In this document: positions 15,824 through 27,855 of the stretch, one piece after another
Position numbering within the stretch: the stretch's first letter is position 1
Layout: each line of letters starts with the position of its first letter
Assembly (NCBI RefSeq): GCF_000801105.2
Contig: NC_079516.1
Coordinates: forward strand, 48,963,265-49,027,264
Source of the DNA: Raphanus sativus
Lineage: Eukaryota; Streptophyta; Magnoliopsida; Brassicales; Brassicaceae
Length of the DNA: 64,000 nucleotides
Direction: 5' to 3'
Made by a program: the position numbers and the translations under genes
Notes under the pieces: model-generated
Seen by the model: only the letters and a program-made list of their open reading frames with translations
The model's database searches: none
Told to the model about the DNA's origin: nothing

Positions 15824-17228
15824 AATCAAAACATGTATCTTTCTCTTCTTATCTATATTTGAAATATTTATCATCTTTTCTCTGATTGTGTTTTGGACTT
15901 CATATGAACCCCCTGATTTGATATGATGATATTGGCATGTTGGTTATATATTGTCTCCTGGATAATGCATCTATCATTGAATAAATTACACTTCTATTAT
16001 CTGAAAGAATTATGGATTAGGCATAACAAAAGAAAAGCCACATGAAATGTTTTTTGAAAAAACTTTGGACTATCACATTCGAAAAGCATTAGCCTCTCAT
16101 AGTTTTCTCCATCATAAGTAGCGATAGAGGCGACATGAAATACAGTCGTTAATAAGTAGATATAAGGGGATAGGTGCTCATACAAGCAAAACAGACTAAT
16201 CCATATAGAGATAGAGGATCATACAAGCAAACAAGACTTTGATCTCTGCATATATGGAATGGGAATTGGACGGGGGATGAGACTTTGGTGCTTGCCTAGA
16301 AGACTTCAATCATATTTATTAACCTTTTTTTTTTAATTAAGAGATAACAGGTGATCATATTTAGATACCATGGGTATCTAAAAATAATTTAACTTATTAG
16401 ATGGATCTAAAAGTATTAAAAGTATTAATCGGGTTGACTTGACTCGGCCCATTCCAAACCTGCAAAGTCATTGATATTTAAATATGCAAAAAATCATATT
16501 ATAATTAGTTAAACTTGTAGAATGATTTTTTGTTTTGTTTTTTAATTTACAGAATAATGTTTGAAACAAAACTAAGTGTATTGGTTGGATTGTAGTTGCA
16601 AGCTATTTGATGTAGAATTTGAACTATACACCCCTTTTTGTAATTGTATATTTTGTAGATTTGTTACTATTTAAAAAAAAAAACTATTTCTACAACTATA
16701 TTTGTTTCCCTGCATGTTAAAGTTAAAGATTTAGCAACAAGATTTCTGTAGCTAGCGATGGCAATTCCTATAGGTAAGCTTTTATTATAGTTTCAAAATT
16801 AATGTAAAACATAATTAATAATTTAAAGATTGTAAATAATTAAACATAAATTGTAATAAAGACCATATCAATTTTCATATAGTTGAAAAAGAAAACTTCT
16901 ATATATTAGTAGACAGATATATAACTTCCATATAAGTTATTTAAGACCTTTATATCTCCAAGACTAAATCCAACATAAAATGGAAAGTGGTTTAATCCAT
17001 TTCCTTTAAAATAACATATCATTTAAGGAAATATATAGAAAATATATCTATAATTCAGGAACAAAATCCCAAAATCCCCAATTATATAAATTTCCATATA
17101 TGTCACACCTAATTTTGATGTATAAAAAAAGAACCAACGCAACCAAGAAAAATAAAATATCTAATTATAATCACACAATTCTTCCTCCTCAACAACCCAA
17201 AACATTGATAACCTCTGTGAGTTTTGCA
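15824..17228. other. Intergenic DNA, no gene seen
   Basis: After the RUB2 3' region the sequence is plain AT-rich intergenic DNA with no supported coding frame or clear transposon ends. A TATA-like run at about 17083-17090 precedes the TBL gene. The frame open upstream of the TBL start (from 17100) is Lys/Asn-rich and looks like untranslated leader. Confidence 0.4.
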
Positions 17229-19362
17229 ATGATGAGAGGTGCTGCTTCGGCCGGAGTAGTAGCAGTCATGTTAATGATGCTAGTGGTATTGAACCAATTA
17301 GAGAGTGCTACTGCTAATGATTCATTATCATCAAACAAAAGTCACTGTAATATTTATAGAGGAAGTTGGGTCTACGACAATGCTTACCCTCTATATGATT
17401 CCAACTCTTGCCCTTTCATTGAGAGACAGTTTAACTGCAAGTCTAATGGTCGCCCCGACAGAGATTACCTCAAGTATCGTTGGCAGCCATCCGGTTGCAA
17501 TATCCCAAGGTAACTCCTCTTCTTTATACTTTCACAACGTTATCGATACCTAAATCTAGTGAGCTTTTAAACATGTAACGATTTGCGGAACCATTAGTAT
17601 TGTTTCAAAAAATTTCTTGATTCTCAAATTGCCTTTATTATTTCTTGAGGGGATTCATATGTTTTTATTCTCAAACCTTCAATTATGATGCATTGTCATA
17701 TATAATTTTATCTAGGATGTATATTGTCACACATGCATGGGTTCTCGGTAGATATATGTGTCTAGAATTAAGCAGAATCAAAGACGTATCTTTTTTTTTT
17801 AACACAGTTTTTTGGAAGACGTATCTACTATCAAGTTGTCTGGTAGATAAATAGTTACTTTCATTAAAAACAGAATTTCATGCATATGATAGTAATGTTC
17901 TTTTGTAATGTAGAAGATGTTATAATCTAAAACTATCAGAACGATAAATTAATGCATAAGGCTAATCAACCGTAAGAGTGGACAGACTAAATAATGTCTT
18001 TTTCTTTTCTTTCTATGACCGTTCCTAGAAATTAAAAAATCGAGTAAAATTTATTATTTTGATGAACGTGTATCTTGACGTGCAGATTCAACGGCTTAGA
18101 TTTTCTTGAAAGATTGAAAGGGAAGAAACTCATGTTCGTAGGAGATTCACTGAGTCTAAACCAATGGCAGTCTCTTACGTGTTTGCTCCACAACGCCTCA
18201 CCAAAAGCTAAATTCAATATGACTCGTTCCCCTTCTGGCCTATCCGACTTCTCCTTCCCCGTAGCGTTCTAACTCCATTTCCATTACATTATTTTTTTGC
18301 TCACAAGGTGTCGGTCCTGTTCAATCTGGTTTAGATTAATTCTGGTTCTGTTTGTGTATAAATTGCATGCAAATACAGGCTTACAATGCAACGATCATGT
18401 TCTCAAGAAACGCGTTTCTGGTGGATATAGTCGGAGCTCCACCAAAGCGAGTGATGAAGCTCGACTCGATCTCGACCGGTTCGCTGTGGAAAACCGCAGA
18501 CGTTTTGGTCTTCAACTCTTGGCATTGGTGGCTTCACACCGGCCGTAAACAACCGTAATCTTTCATTTATCGAACATTTTGTATATTTTCGAGGATGTAG
18601 AGATTAGTATAACACTAATGTAATTATTTCGGGATGTAGGTGGGACGCAGTTGAGTATGGAAATGTAACGGTTCGAGACATGGACCGATTAGTGGCGTAT
18701 GAGAAAGCCATTAGGACTTGGGCTATGTGGATCGATCGAAACATTGATCATTCTAAAACTAAAGTCTTTTTCCAAGGTGTCTCTCCTGACCATGCCCAGT
18801 AAGTTCCTTCTTTATATAGCTCTATTTTTATCTATTCCATATATATATACTGGAAGTCATCAACGATAACGCTGACATCAACTATAAAGATTAAAGAATT
18901 TTTGGATATAAGACTAGAATTCTAGACTGTGTTTTGCTTAGAAATTGCGTGGTTACACAAAACAGTTATATAAATATACTTTTTAGGCTGTTACATAACT
19001 ACTTTAATAGACTTTGAAATAGTTTGAAATTAGATTATCTACACTGCTGATATTACAGGTCAAACGATTGGTCGAATCAAGGTGGTAATGGCAGCTGCAT
19101 TGGAGAAACAAAGCCAGTTATGGGATCAAACTATCGGGCAGGGCCACACCCAGCGGAGATGGTGGTGGAGAAAGTTATCAAGACCATGAAGAATCCGGCA
19201 CGGTTATTGGACGTGACACTAATGTCTCAATTAAGGAAAGATGGACATCCTTCGGTCTATGGGTTCGGTGGTCACACGACCCCGGATTGTAGCCACTGGT
19301 GTCTTGCTGGAGTTCCGGATAGCTGGAACCAGATATTGTACTCTGAGTTGTTTCATTCTTGA
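17229..19362 (+). CDS. Trichome birefringence-like (TBL/PMR5) O-acetyltransferase
   Basis: Exons 17229-17509, 18086-18260, 18379-18554, 18640-18798 and 19059-19362 splice in phase to 364 residues, normal for the short TBL clade. Residues 1-30 form a signal peptide or Golgi anchor, so I start at the ATG at 17229. The Cys-containing PMR5N-type segment ([19 protein letters not shown]) is followed by the catalytic GDS motif at residues 113-115 ([11 protein letters not shown]) and the C-terminal DCSHW motif (Asp340, His343). The [11 protein letters not shown] segment is also typical. Members acetylate xylan, mannan or pectin in the Golgi. It resembles the TBL38/TBL41-45 group; I cannot fix the exact member. 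I know of no TBL gene here in Arabidopsis, so it may have moved in. Confidence 0.93.
17781..17826. repeat. Micro-insertion between 11-bp direct repeats (TBL intron 1)
   Basis: AAGACGTATCT occurs at 17781-17791 and 17816-17826; the 24 bp between begin with a T-run. Confidence 0.7.
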
Positions 19363-21990
19363 TTCCTGATGGATATAAGGAGTCATGAACCTAGCTCAAT
19401 TCACAATATATAATGTATGCGGCTTGGTTATTTTGAATGAATTATGTCTCAAGTCTTTGATTGAAACCATCTCTAATGTATTCCCTTATTTTTATTTATA
19501 GAATAGAGTACTTCTAAATTGGAGATGGGTTTCTCTCCAATGTATTTATCTATTTTTGTTTCTATAAAAGAATATTCTCATAAGATTATATTTTAGTTTT
19601 ACAATAAACACTTTTTATTTATAAAAAAATTGATAACTAACCATATTTACTTTTAGTTTTTAAAAGATTTTCATTAAATTATGAACTTTTAAACTAAAGT
19701 TTATTAAAAGACTATTGTGCAAATAAAAATGTAATTCTATTCTTACAAAAACTATATTTCTCTATAATAATATTAATTTTGGTTAAAACAATATTATAAG
19801 TTCTCCATGTAAGAATTCAGATCATTTTCAATATATATTGTCCATACTATTATTCTCTTTTATTATTTTTAGCATCTCTTATAAATTAGGAACAATTCAA
19901 TCATTTTAATAAAAATAATAGTAATATTTTCATCATAACATGAAATGAGAGAATATGTTTTGAAGGAAAATAATTAGTAACATGAGCTGCGATGGGACCA
20001 TGAGCTTTCCTACCCCTATTTCTCTAGAACCAATCTCATATGGACTCGGTAGAGCTCTTATGTCCTTATTTCATAATTCCTTTTTTAATCAAAACCCAAA
20101 ATTCCAAATCAAATCTTTCCCTTTCATCAAAACTAAACCCTACCCCCTCTATGGATTAGTGAACCCTTGGGTAAAGATTTAAATTCTATACATTTCAAAT
20201 TTGGAAAAAAAAGTTTTTAGAATCGTTTTTAATCACATTTTGATGATTTTCGTGAAATTTTGGAAAATCATTTTTTGATTTTTGAAATATTTTATCAAAT
20301 TCTATAAATCAAATAAAAATATTCACGTTTCCAGTTTAATTTTATGATTTTTCATTTGCCATATAAAATTAAAAGAAAAATCGAGCCCATTAAAAATTAC
20401 ACTATGAGATATAAAGGCATTGGAACAATTGTTCCGCTGCGATGTGTACATATTATTAACCAGGATGCTAGAGAAGCGTGTATGGTTAATCAAAGTGTTC
20501 TTTAAGCCTTCAAAAATGGCATGTGGATTGACTTCTGTTTTGCATCAGATAGTTATGATGTTGAAGCAGTCCTGACCGAGGAGACTGAATAGCCGTGAAA
20601 ACAGGCTGAGCGGCTCTTCGTTGTGCATCACTTGATTAGCCACAGCCGTTTTTCTTGTTGTTGTTCCTGTTATGTGGGTAGTTTTATATAATGATATTTT
20701 TATAAATTTTTGGACCCTAAATCTTAAGGAAATTAAAAGAATTTTTTTAGGACCATGTACTTAAGCACTCCTCGCACACCTCTAAAGCCAGTCCTGCTTG
20801 TGCTTAGCCTAGTGATTTTAATGTCACTATATGAAAGTTGCTGAATGCTGAACATCTAACTACTATTCTCTCATGGTTGCTATTAATGTGGTTTTCATTA
20901 TTTTTTTTATTATTTCTTCGCAATTGATTGGAACATGTCATAGTCCCTCTTATTAAGTTTATTTTAATTCGGTAGTCAAACGTATATGTATAGGTGGCCA
21001 GTAATCTGCACTTAGTTTTTGTTCCATCCTTTAGACAGACCACAGAAGCATGAATTTCAAAGCAAACAAGTGTTCAAATCATTTCCTCCTAACATTTATG
21101 CTTGATGAATGCATTTGTAAGGAGTTTTTGTTTAGTTTTCTACTGTTGGAGCTTTTATTTTATAACGTTTATTTTTAATTCTTAACTTTAAATGAGAAAT
21201 GATAAGTCAAACTTTTTTGAATGAATTTTAAATTATATTCATTAAAAAATCTTTTTGGTATATCAAGTGCAGCATTGTTTGAAAATAAAACTGAGCTCTA
21301 CTGTGATAAACTGAGCTCAAGTTGAATGGTAAGTCAAACTTGGTTTCAGTGTTTACGTATTAAAGCAAAATCTTAAAACAGTTGATCAGAAGATATGAGT
21401 AGGCTTTTGTATTATTGGAAAAAATAGAATTTTATTTAACTTGAGCAATAAAAAATTGGGGTTAACCAGTTAGGAGGGTAAATACAATTTGATGACCATA
21501 TTTTTGCAGCATATATGCAGCACTCGTCTAACAAAACTAAAACCGCGAATGTTGAAGCTGTATTTTCTAGTTCTTGATATATTCGACCAAATTTTGGTAG
21601 TTCAATAGACAAAATCAGAATTAAATTTAATTCATTTAATATTTATTGGGATAATATCTTACACTTTACTCTTTATTTTTCTGAAGCAATGTTTGGAGTA
21701 TTTGTTTTTAAGAACATTTTATTTAATTCAAACTGCTGTAGTTATTTTTAATTTGAATTAGTTTTTACAAAGTATGGGATTTATTTTATTAAACCAAATA
21801 TTTTAATTCGATATATCATAATTTAGTTAATAGTAATATATTAAAAATTAAGTCTGAATTCGGGAAGCTTGATTTTAAGACCGACTCTTTGTTCTATATA
21901 ATTCTAATGGATTTATATTGGGCCAAGATTAATATTTAATTATAAAATTAAGGTCCAAACACATAGTGATATAGGGTTTAGGTATGTCAT
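19363..21990. other. Intergenic DNA between TBL and the FIS2-like gene
   Basis: Mostly very AT-rich. Positions 19460-19600 carry two copies of a CTCCAATGTATT-like motif, resembling degraded MITE ends. Positions 20400-20660 are a GC-richer island with an open frame of about 45 codons on the + strand that I cannot assign. In Arabidopsis genes equivalent to At2g35640-At2g35660 lie in this interval; I see no clear remains of them. Confidence 0.4.
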
Positions 21991-21997
21991 TATGTCC

Positions 21998-22420
21998 TAT
22001 AAATATCATCTATTGATATGCAAAATCCGCCGCACCAAGTCTTTTTAGCGGATAAGAAAAGATTTCAATCTTTTTGGTTCGTGTGGTAGACTGCTCTTAA
22101 CTGTACAGAAAAATCGGTAAGTAAATCAAATCTCTGTTTTATATATTTGTTTTAATGGATTCATATTTTATGCAGATTAAATCCGTATGAACAGTTATTA
22201 TTTTGTTTTCGATTGTTTTATATCAATTTCAAGAAGAAAAAAGCGGATAGGAAAATATCTCAATTTTTTTGTTCGTATGATAGACTGTTCTTAACTGTGC
22301 AGAAAAATCGGTAAGTAAATTAAATCTCTGTGTTATATATTTGTTTTAATGGATACATATTTTATGCAGATTAAAACCGTATAAACAGTTTTTATGTTAT
22401 ATCAATTTCAAGAAAAAGAA
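21998..22420 (+). promoter_or_regulatory. Promoter and duplicated leader exon of the FIS2-like gene
   Basis: A TATA box (TATAAATAT at 21998) is followed by two tandem copies of a segment of about 190 bp (22047-22241 and 22242-22420). Each copy holds the same exon end and the same splice donor AATCG/GTAAGTAAAT (donor GT at 22117 and 22311). The matching acceptor is TGGCAG just before the start codon at 23248, which implies a leader intron of 0.9-1.1 kb and two alternative donors. The repeats are clear in the sequence; their use in splicing is inferred. Confidence 0.55.
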
Positions 22421-23099
22421 CCCATTAAAGATTGCATGTTTAGGTTTAGAAAATGGTTTGTCAACATGTATGAATCTCAACAATATGTCTCTCTTTTTCT
22501 CCATTATCTGACTTTGCAAGTAATTCATATCATTAAGAGTTATATATCTTATTTTGTATAGGTATTTTTGCCTATTAGTTTTTTGCAATGTATTGAAAAC
22601 CAGATCGGACATTGATTCGGTATTGTAGTTGGGTCAATAGTTGGACCGATCCAATCGGTTTAACCAGATTTTAAATTTTAATCTAATTGTAAACTAAGTA
22701 ACTACATATATGTATAATCATTTTGATAAAACTTTATATATCATGTTAAAAATCTAAAAAATGATATGAAAATAAAATTAAAACATCAAATAATATAGAA
22801 TATGATGAAAACTAATTTATTTAGACAAATATTTAAAAACACTATGATTTTTTCATGAAATCATTTTATGATTTGCAATTTTTTATTTTTTAACTTGAAT
22901 TTAAAAAAACCGGGTTTTAATATCGAACTGGATCACCGGTTTTACCAAGTTTAACCTGTTTTTTTTACTGGGTTTACCAGTTTAACTTAAATCCGAGTTT
23001 TTTGGTTTACAAATATATTCTTTGTTTATCAGTTTGTAAGATCCCATTTCGTCTATGTTAACAAATTCTACGGTGTTTTACATTTGGGAACATACATCG

Positions 23100-23147
23100 G
23101 TCATTGCACTATTCTTTCTTTTTTTTTGTAAACGTCATTGCACTATT
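23100..23147. repeat. Micro-insertion between 14-bp direct repeats (FIS2-like leader intron)
   Basis: GTCATTGCACTATT at 23100-23113 and 23134-23147 flanks 20 bp ending TTTTTGTAAAC. Confidence 0.8.
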
Positions 23148-23247
23148 TTTTCCTCTATTTATGTTGTGTTCAGAAAAAAATGTATTTTGATGATTCGTTT
23201 TTTTGCTGCTAAATAGCTTGTGTGGCAGTTTGAAACTGATCAAGTAG

Positions 23248-25956
23248 ATGGCTGGCGTTAGACCCTTAACGGAGGAGGAAAAGGAACTTATATCATTATT
23301 TGGCAAACCTGATACCGTATACTATTATCTTCAAGCTTTCACACGAGACAGGGTATGCATTCTCTTTCTCTCTTTTTATTTTCCTTATAACATTTTTATT
23401 GTTTCTGGTTAAGAAGTTAGAACCACTTTATTGAACAGTGGAAGTAAGTTTGTTATCGTATCTACAAGGTTTTCTAATTACTATTTTGTATTTTGTCATG
23501 CAGCCACGTTTGCTTCCAAGATGTTTGAGCTACAAAATACAAGCGAGGAAAAATAAGATGTATGAATATCTTCTATGATATTAGGTTATCACTATTCTAA
23601 AATGTTATACATGTTTGGTTTCTTTTCATGAAGTCTCGATTTTCTAGCAAAAAAAAAACTTTATTATGTTGTGGCATTTTAGATCTTTTCTCTTCTATTT
23701 CTTAGATAAAATGAATGGCTCTTCTTTTCTCATGGCACACTTTTATTTTTTTAGGGCAAATCCAGGTGGAGTATCAATTTTTAACTTTATGAATTGTAAT
23801 AACATAATACTGAAATCCCAAGGTGAGTCTTTACCTTGTTATTTCGCTTCAGAACCTGTTTTGTTTTCTTCTAACAGTTGTATTAATTACTAACACTCTT
23901 TTTAAAATGTAGTTGTGAAAAAGACTTCTTGCCCATTTTGCCCAATGAAATGTGGAAGCCTCAAGGTAGGCCCTAGAGGCCTAGAACCAAGCTTTCTAAT
24001 ATCTTTCATTTAAAAACAATAAGGATCTGAAAATTTCATGCTATGTGCAGGGCGTGAAACATCATTTGACATCATCGCATGATTTATATGACTTTAACTT
24101 TCGGGTACGTTGTATTTTTAAGGATACTCATAACTAATTTCAAATTTTCTTGTTATATAACAATACAAGTACTCTTGCATGTTTTAGTTGTCGGAGAATG
24201 GTCATCGGAATTTTGATGTGTCCGTGAAACCTGATGCATTCGAAAATGGGGTTAGTATATATGAAACTTGAAACACACGCAACATTTTAAGTGGGTCCAA
24301 AACATTTTATGTAATGATTATGAACTCAACCATATTTTTTAATACATAACAGATACTATATAATGATTTAGAGAGGCACCATCTTGTTAATTACACCTGT
24401 TATCGGTAAGATTTTAAACTATTTACTCTACTTCTTAGCTATGATTCATCATCATCTTCTTAGAGCTAGTCAAACCATAATTCATGCAGCTTGAAATCCC
24501 GTATGCGAGGCCAAGTATATGGTCCTAAGCGACGTAAATTTTGTGAGATTTTTGAGAAGTATTCAGACGAAGTCCCTCGTGACAAAGCAAATGATCAATT
24601 GCCTCAAGAGAACGGTAATATCTCATCCTCCCTAGCAATAACTCGCTTGTCGGAAGAGACTAGCGACATTCAGACGATAACTCAACCAGAAATAGGTCAG
24701 TGTCCTAAAGCTAAGGGGCCTCGTGCTACTGGGAGAAAAAAGTTAAATCCAGAGCGGGTCCAGGCTGAAAGGTTATGATGTTCTTTGTGTTACTTTGTTT
24801 CTACAGAATCTTTGTCCTTATAATTTTACTAACTACTATTATTATACATTGTTAATTTCCAGTACCGATCTTCTTAGGAGTCGGCAGTACTATCACTCTA
24901 AAACATTACAGGTGGTTCAGTTTCCTACATAATCTTGATTTTCTTGAAACCATGCTGTCTAATTGTTTCGTTATACTAACTAAATAAGTTGCACTTTGAA
25001 GCCAATGACTCTGGAAGAAGTACTGTCTGATGCGGACAGTGATGATGAACAAGATGAAGAATTCAAAGATTTTCTAGAACGCCTGGTATTTCATTGTTCT
25101 TGTTTTTTTTTTTTCATTTTCATTGATTTGTTATGAAAGAGCATATAGCTTACACCAGAGGCATTTTGTGTTCTTCTTTTTTTTTCTCAATTTCACAGAA
25201 ACTTGATCGGTTGGAGGATGCGACCGATGATGAGAAGAGATTTATGTGGCTTTGGAACACATTCATGAGAAAGCAAAAGTAGGAATATGATTCTACTTGC
25301 ATCTTATGTTTTAAGAAAGGGTTGAGATAAAGAGCGACCCACCACTAATCTCACTGTTGTTATGCCATGATTACTTTTTGGGCAGTGTGTTCGTGGAAAG
25401 ACATATGCATTGGGCATGTGAAGAGTTCGTAAAAGTTCATGCGAAAGAGCTGATCACTCCTCAACTTATCTGGTTATAATCTTTTATCAACTCATCATAT
25501 GATGCCAAAATGGACTATCACGGTGTTTGATTATATTTGTTGATGCCTCTGAGCAGGCTCTGGAGACTGTTTGCAATTGATATACTGTGTTTAAGATACG
25601 GTCTGATAAACGCCAAGACCATGGACAAATGCAGTATCATCCTCCAGAAAGCACAGGAAGAAAAAGAAGCACCAGAAGAAGCGGCGAGAGCAGCAGAACT
25701 GGAGGCAGCAGCAGACGCGGAGGCAGCAGAAGAAGAAGCGGAGGCAGCAGAGGCGGCAAAAGCGGCAGCAGCCGCGGCAAAAGCAGCAGCAGCAGCGGCA
25801 AAAGCCGCAGCAGCAGCAGCATCCGCCTGTAAAGCCACAAGAAGAAGCACGAGAACACAGAACAAGAAGAAGAAACAAGAAGCAGCAGCCACCTCTAAAG
25901 CTAATTCTAATGGCAACGAGCCACAACCTATGGAACTTGATGAAGAAGAACATTAG
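23248..25956 (+). CDS. FIS2: VEFS-box Polycomb protein at the FIS2 locus (FIS2/VRN2/EMF2 family)
   Basis: Thirteen in-phase exons (23248-23352, 23504-23559, 23755-23822, 23913-23965, 24051-24104, 24188-24250, 24353-24405, 24490-24771, 24863-24911, 25002-25085, 25199-25278, 25386-25472, 25557-25956) give 477 residues. Residues about 35-75 match the conserved N-terminal box (RPRLLPRCLSYKI). Residues 80-105 are a C2H2 zinc finger (CPFC, 12 residues, H, LTSS, H). The VEFS box spans about 260-375, with an acidic start and the segment WLWNTFMRKQ then HMHWACEEF; it contacts the E(z)-type methyltransferase in PRC2, which deposits H3K27me3. Position between RUB2 and ERF038 points to FIS2, which acts in the central cell and endosperm. 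There is no long Ser-rich repeat block, unlike Arabidopsis FIS2. The tail (376-433) is Glu/Ala-rich with three Lys-Ala6 heptads, then a basic stretch and an acidic end. The gene symbol rests on synteny; by sequence alone VRN2-like is equally possible. Confidence 0.85.
25758..25820 (+). repeat. Three 21-bp tandem units coding Lys-Ala6 heptads
   Basis: Units at 25758-25778, 25779-25799 and 25800-25820 each read AAA followed by six GCN codons. The GCN third bases differ among units, so the array is not a fresh single-triplet expansion. It lies in the last exon of the FIS2-like gene. Confidence 0.85.
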
Positions 25957-26336
25957 CCATGGTGAGCGTCAGAGGATTCTTCTTTCTGAACTGAGAGATC
26001 ATAACTATTTTAAAATTCAGATACCATTTCCTTCTTTTCAAATTATGTCAAGTAAACTTTTACTTTAATCTTTAATAATCTCAAGGGGTTACAAACTCAA
26101 AAGACAGATTATGATACTTGAAGAGGAGATTAATTCATGTTTTTTTTATCATCAAAGGTTAATGAGGAACAAGTTAGTATTTATTTAATTACAAAACAAT
26201 GTTTCCAGAATTTACAAACCCCTAGCTTTCTTCCATATCTAATCTGGTACCTTTTTTTATCTATTAACTTCTGTCACTGGGGAGAAAGGCATATTCACCA
26301 GCAGACTCACCTGAATCATTCTTCATTATCATATCA

Positions 26337-27002
26337 TTAGTAGACAGAAATGTCGACTCTTATACCATTCATGGAAAGATTTTTCCGGGAAAGTTTGTGG
26401 TCCTCACGCAAGCGTCCAAGCCATAAGTTTGTTGCAACACTTTAGTCTTTCACACATAACTTGTTACCAGCAACATTCATTAACCTCTCTGAGACATAAT
26501 CGCAGCCCTCAACATCCGAGTGGTTCACTACCACCACTGACCCATCATCAAACACAACTGAACAAACTTGCTTCACATTTCTCGGGATCAAAGCTGCTGA
26601 ATTTGCATCAGTTAAGAGAGCTCGGTATATTCAGCACCGTGACATGGTAGTACTCAAGAACAGCCTGCAGCGAAAATTAGGAATGAGAGGCTGAAAGAAG
26701 AACACAGAACAGAATAAAGAACATGTCCCTGTTGATTATCTTCCATTGGACGGTAGCTAATTTTACCCTAGGCCTGTTTGACCCTCACGTAATCATATGC
26801 TGCTTCAGGTGTCATGTGTTTGTGTTGCACCTTCATTGCAAAGACATAATCAGACAGAGAGAACAAGGCACGAGCACGAGCACCAACACCAACCAGTGCC
26901 ATCTTCGTCGTCAACACAACCACTTTCCCTCTGCTCACCACTCTCTCTCCTTGTCTCCATCACCGATCTCTCTTCCTTCTCCGTCACGTCTTCGATATAC
27001 AT
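26337..27002 (-). pseudogene. Decayed dual-specificity protein phosphatase gene (At2g35680-like)
   Basis: Read leftward from 27002: an N-terminal piece starting MYIEDVTEKEERSVMET and reaching GARARALF is joined directly to a late piece (VQHKHMTPEAAYDYVR), so the catalytic middle including the HCxAGxGRS loop is gone. A one-base insertion follows YDYVR; the frame resumes as NRPRVKLATVQWK. After the acceptor near 26673, AVLEYYHVTVLN is followed by another frameshift, then IPRNVKQVCS and VVFDDGSVVVVNHSD. A stop codon follows CVKD, and the end (LWLGRLREDHKLSRKNLSM to VDISVY) is still readable. The neighbour order FIS2 then phosphatase is as in Arabidopsis. The gene cannot encode an active enzyme. 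Confidence 0.85.
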
Positions 27003-27347
27003 ACAAACAATCTAATCCTCCTCCCAGTGATGATCGTCAAAACGACACAACCAAAACCCTAATTGTGATTAACTAAAACTAATAAATAAAAGAGTTTTTC
27101 TTAGGTTCCCCCTTAAGGTGAACTCATAAGTTAACCCTCCAATTAAAAGTTGTCAACTCATATTTAGTTTTTGTGAAAAAGGAAAGTAAAAAATAATTAA
27201 AAAAAAAAGGAAAAAGGAAAAAAAAAAAGGAAACAGGCTGAACACGACGGCGTCATCTTCCTCGACCAAAAACTCAACCAATTCGTGATTTGTCGTAAAT
27301 TATCGTATTTACACCTCCAAATATGAATGTTTGTTTATTCTAACCAA
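27003..27347. other. Intergenic DNA, poly-purine run
   Basis: Holds an A/G-rich run (27178-27235) and otherwise nothing I can assign. A telo-box-like AAACCCTAA near 27054 is the former promoter side of the phosphatase pseudogene. Confidence 0.35.
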
Positions 27348-27855
27348 TCTATTCTATTAATTCTTCAACATGTCCAATTGATAGTAAGTTATGTCCATCT
27401 TTTAATTTTTATAACTGCACCTAAATAACCATTACAAAAGTAACCACCTAAATAACAATTATTTGTTAACTGCATCTAAGTAATCACCTCTTAAATAGTA
27501 CGTAGAATCATCAAATTGCATTTAAATATAAACGTGATGTATATTTCTTTACTCCATAATTGTAGGACCTTCAATGCTTATCCCCCAAAAATAATATAAC
27601 GTATATGTTTTTCTTTATTCAAAAGGGTTAATATATTTTCTTTTACTCCTATTTGTTACCTAATAATAAGACTCATATCTCATTTAAATTCTGAGTATTT
27701 ATATAACAAACAATAACATTTCAGGAATCAAATATATATATAAACTCATTTAGTTTAATGGGTCTTATATTATAACAAAATTAATAGAACAAATACTTAT
27801 GTAAATAATAGCAAATAGGAGAAAAAATATTTGTTACAGATGAAGAGAAAAAAAT

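Noticed and set aside
20550..20615. Possible C/D snoRNA (ATGATGT ... CTGA)
   Set aside because: No closing stem and no guide match, unlike the clear cluster at 48.4-48.75 kb.
25518..25953. Minus-strand Ala-, Cys- and Leu-rich frames
   Set aside because: They are antisense readings of the GCN repeat region in the FIS2-like gene.
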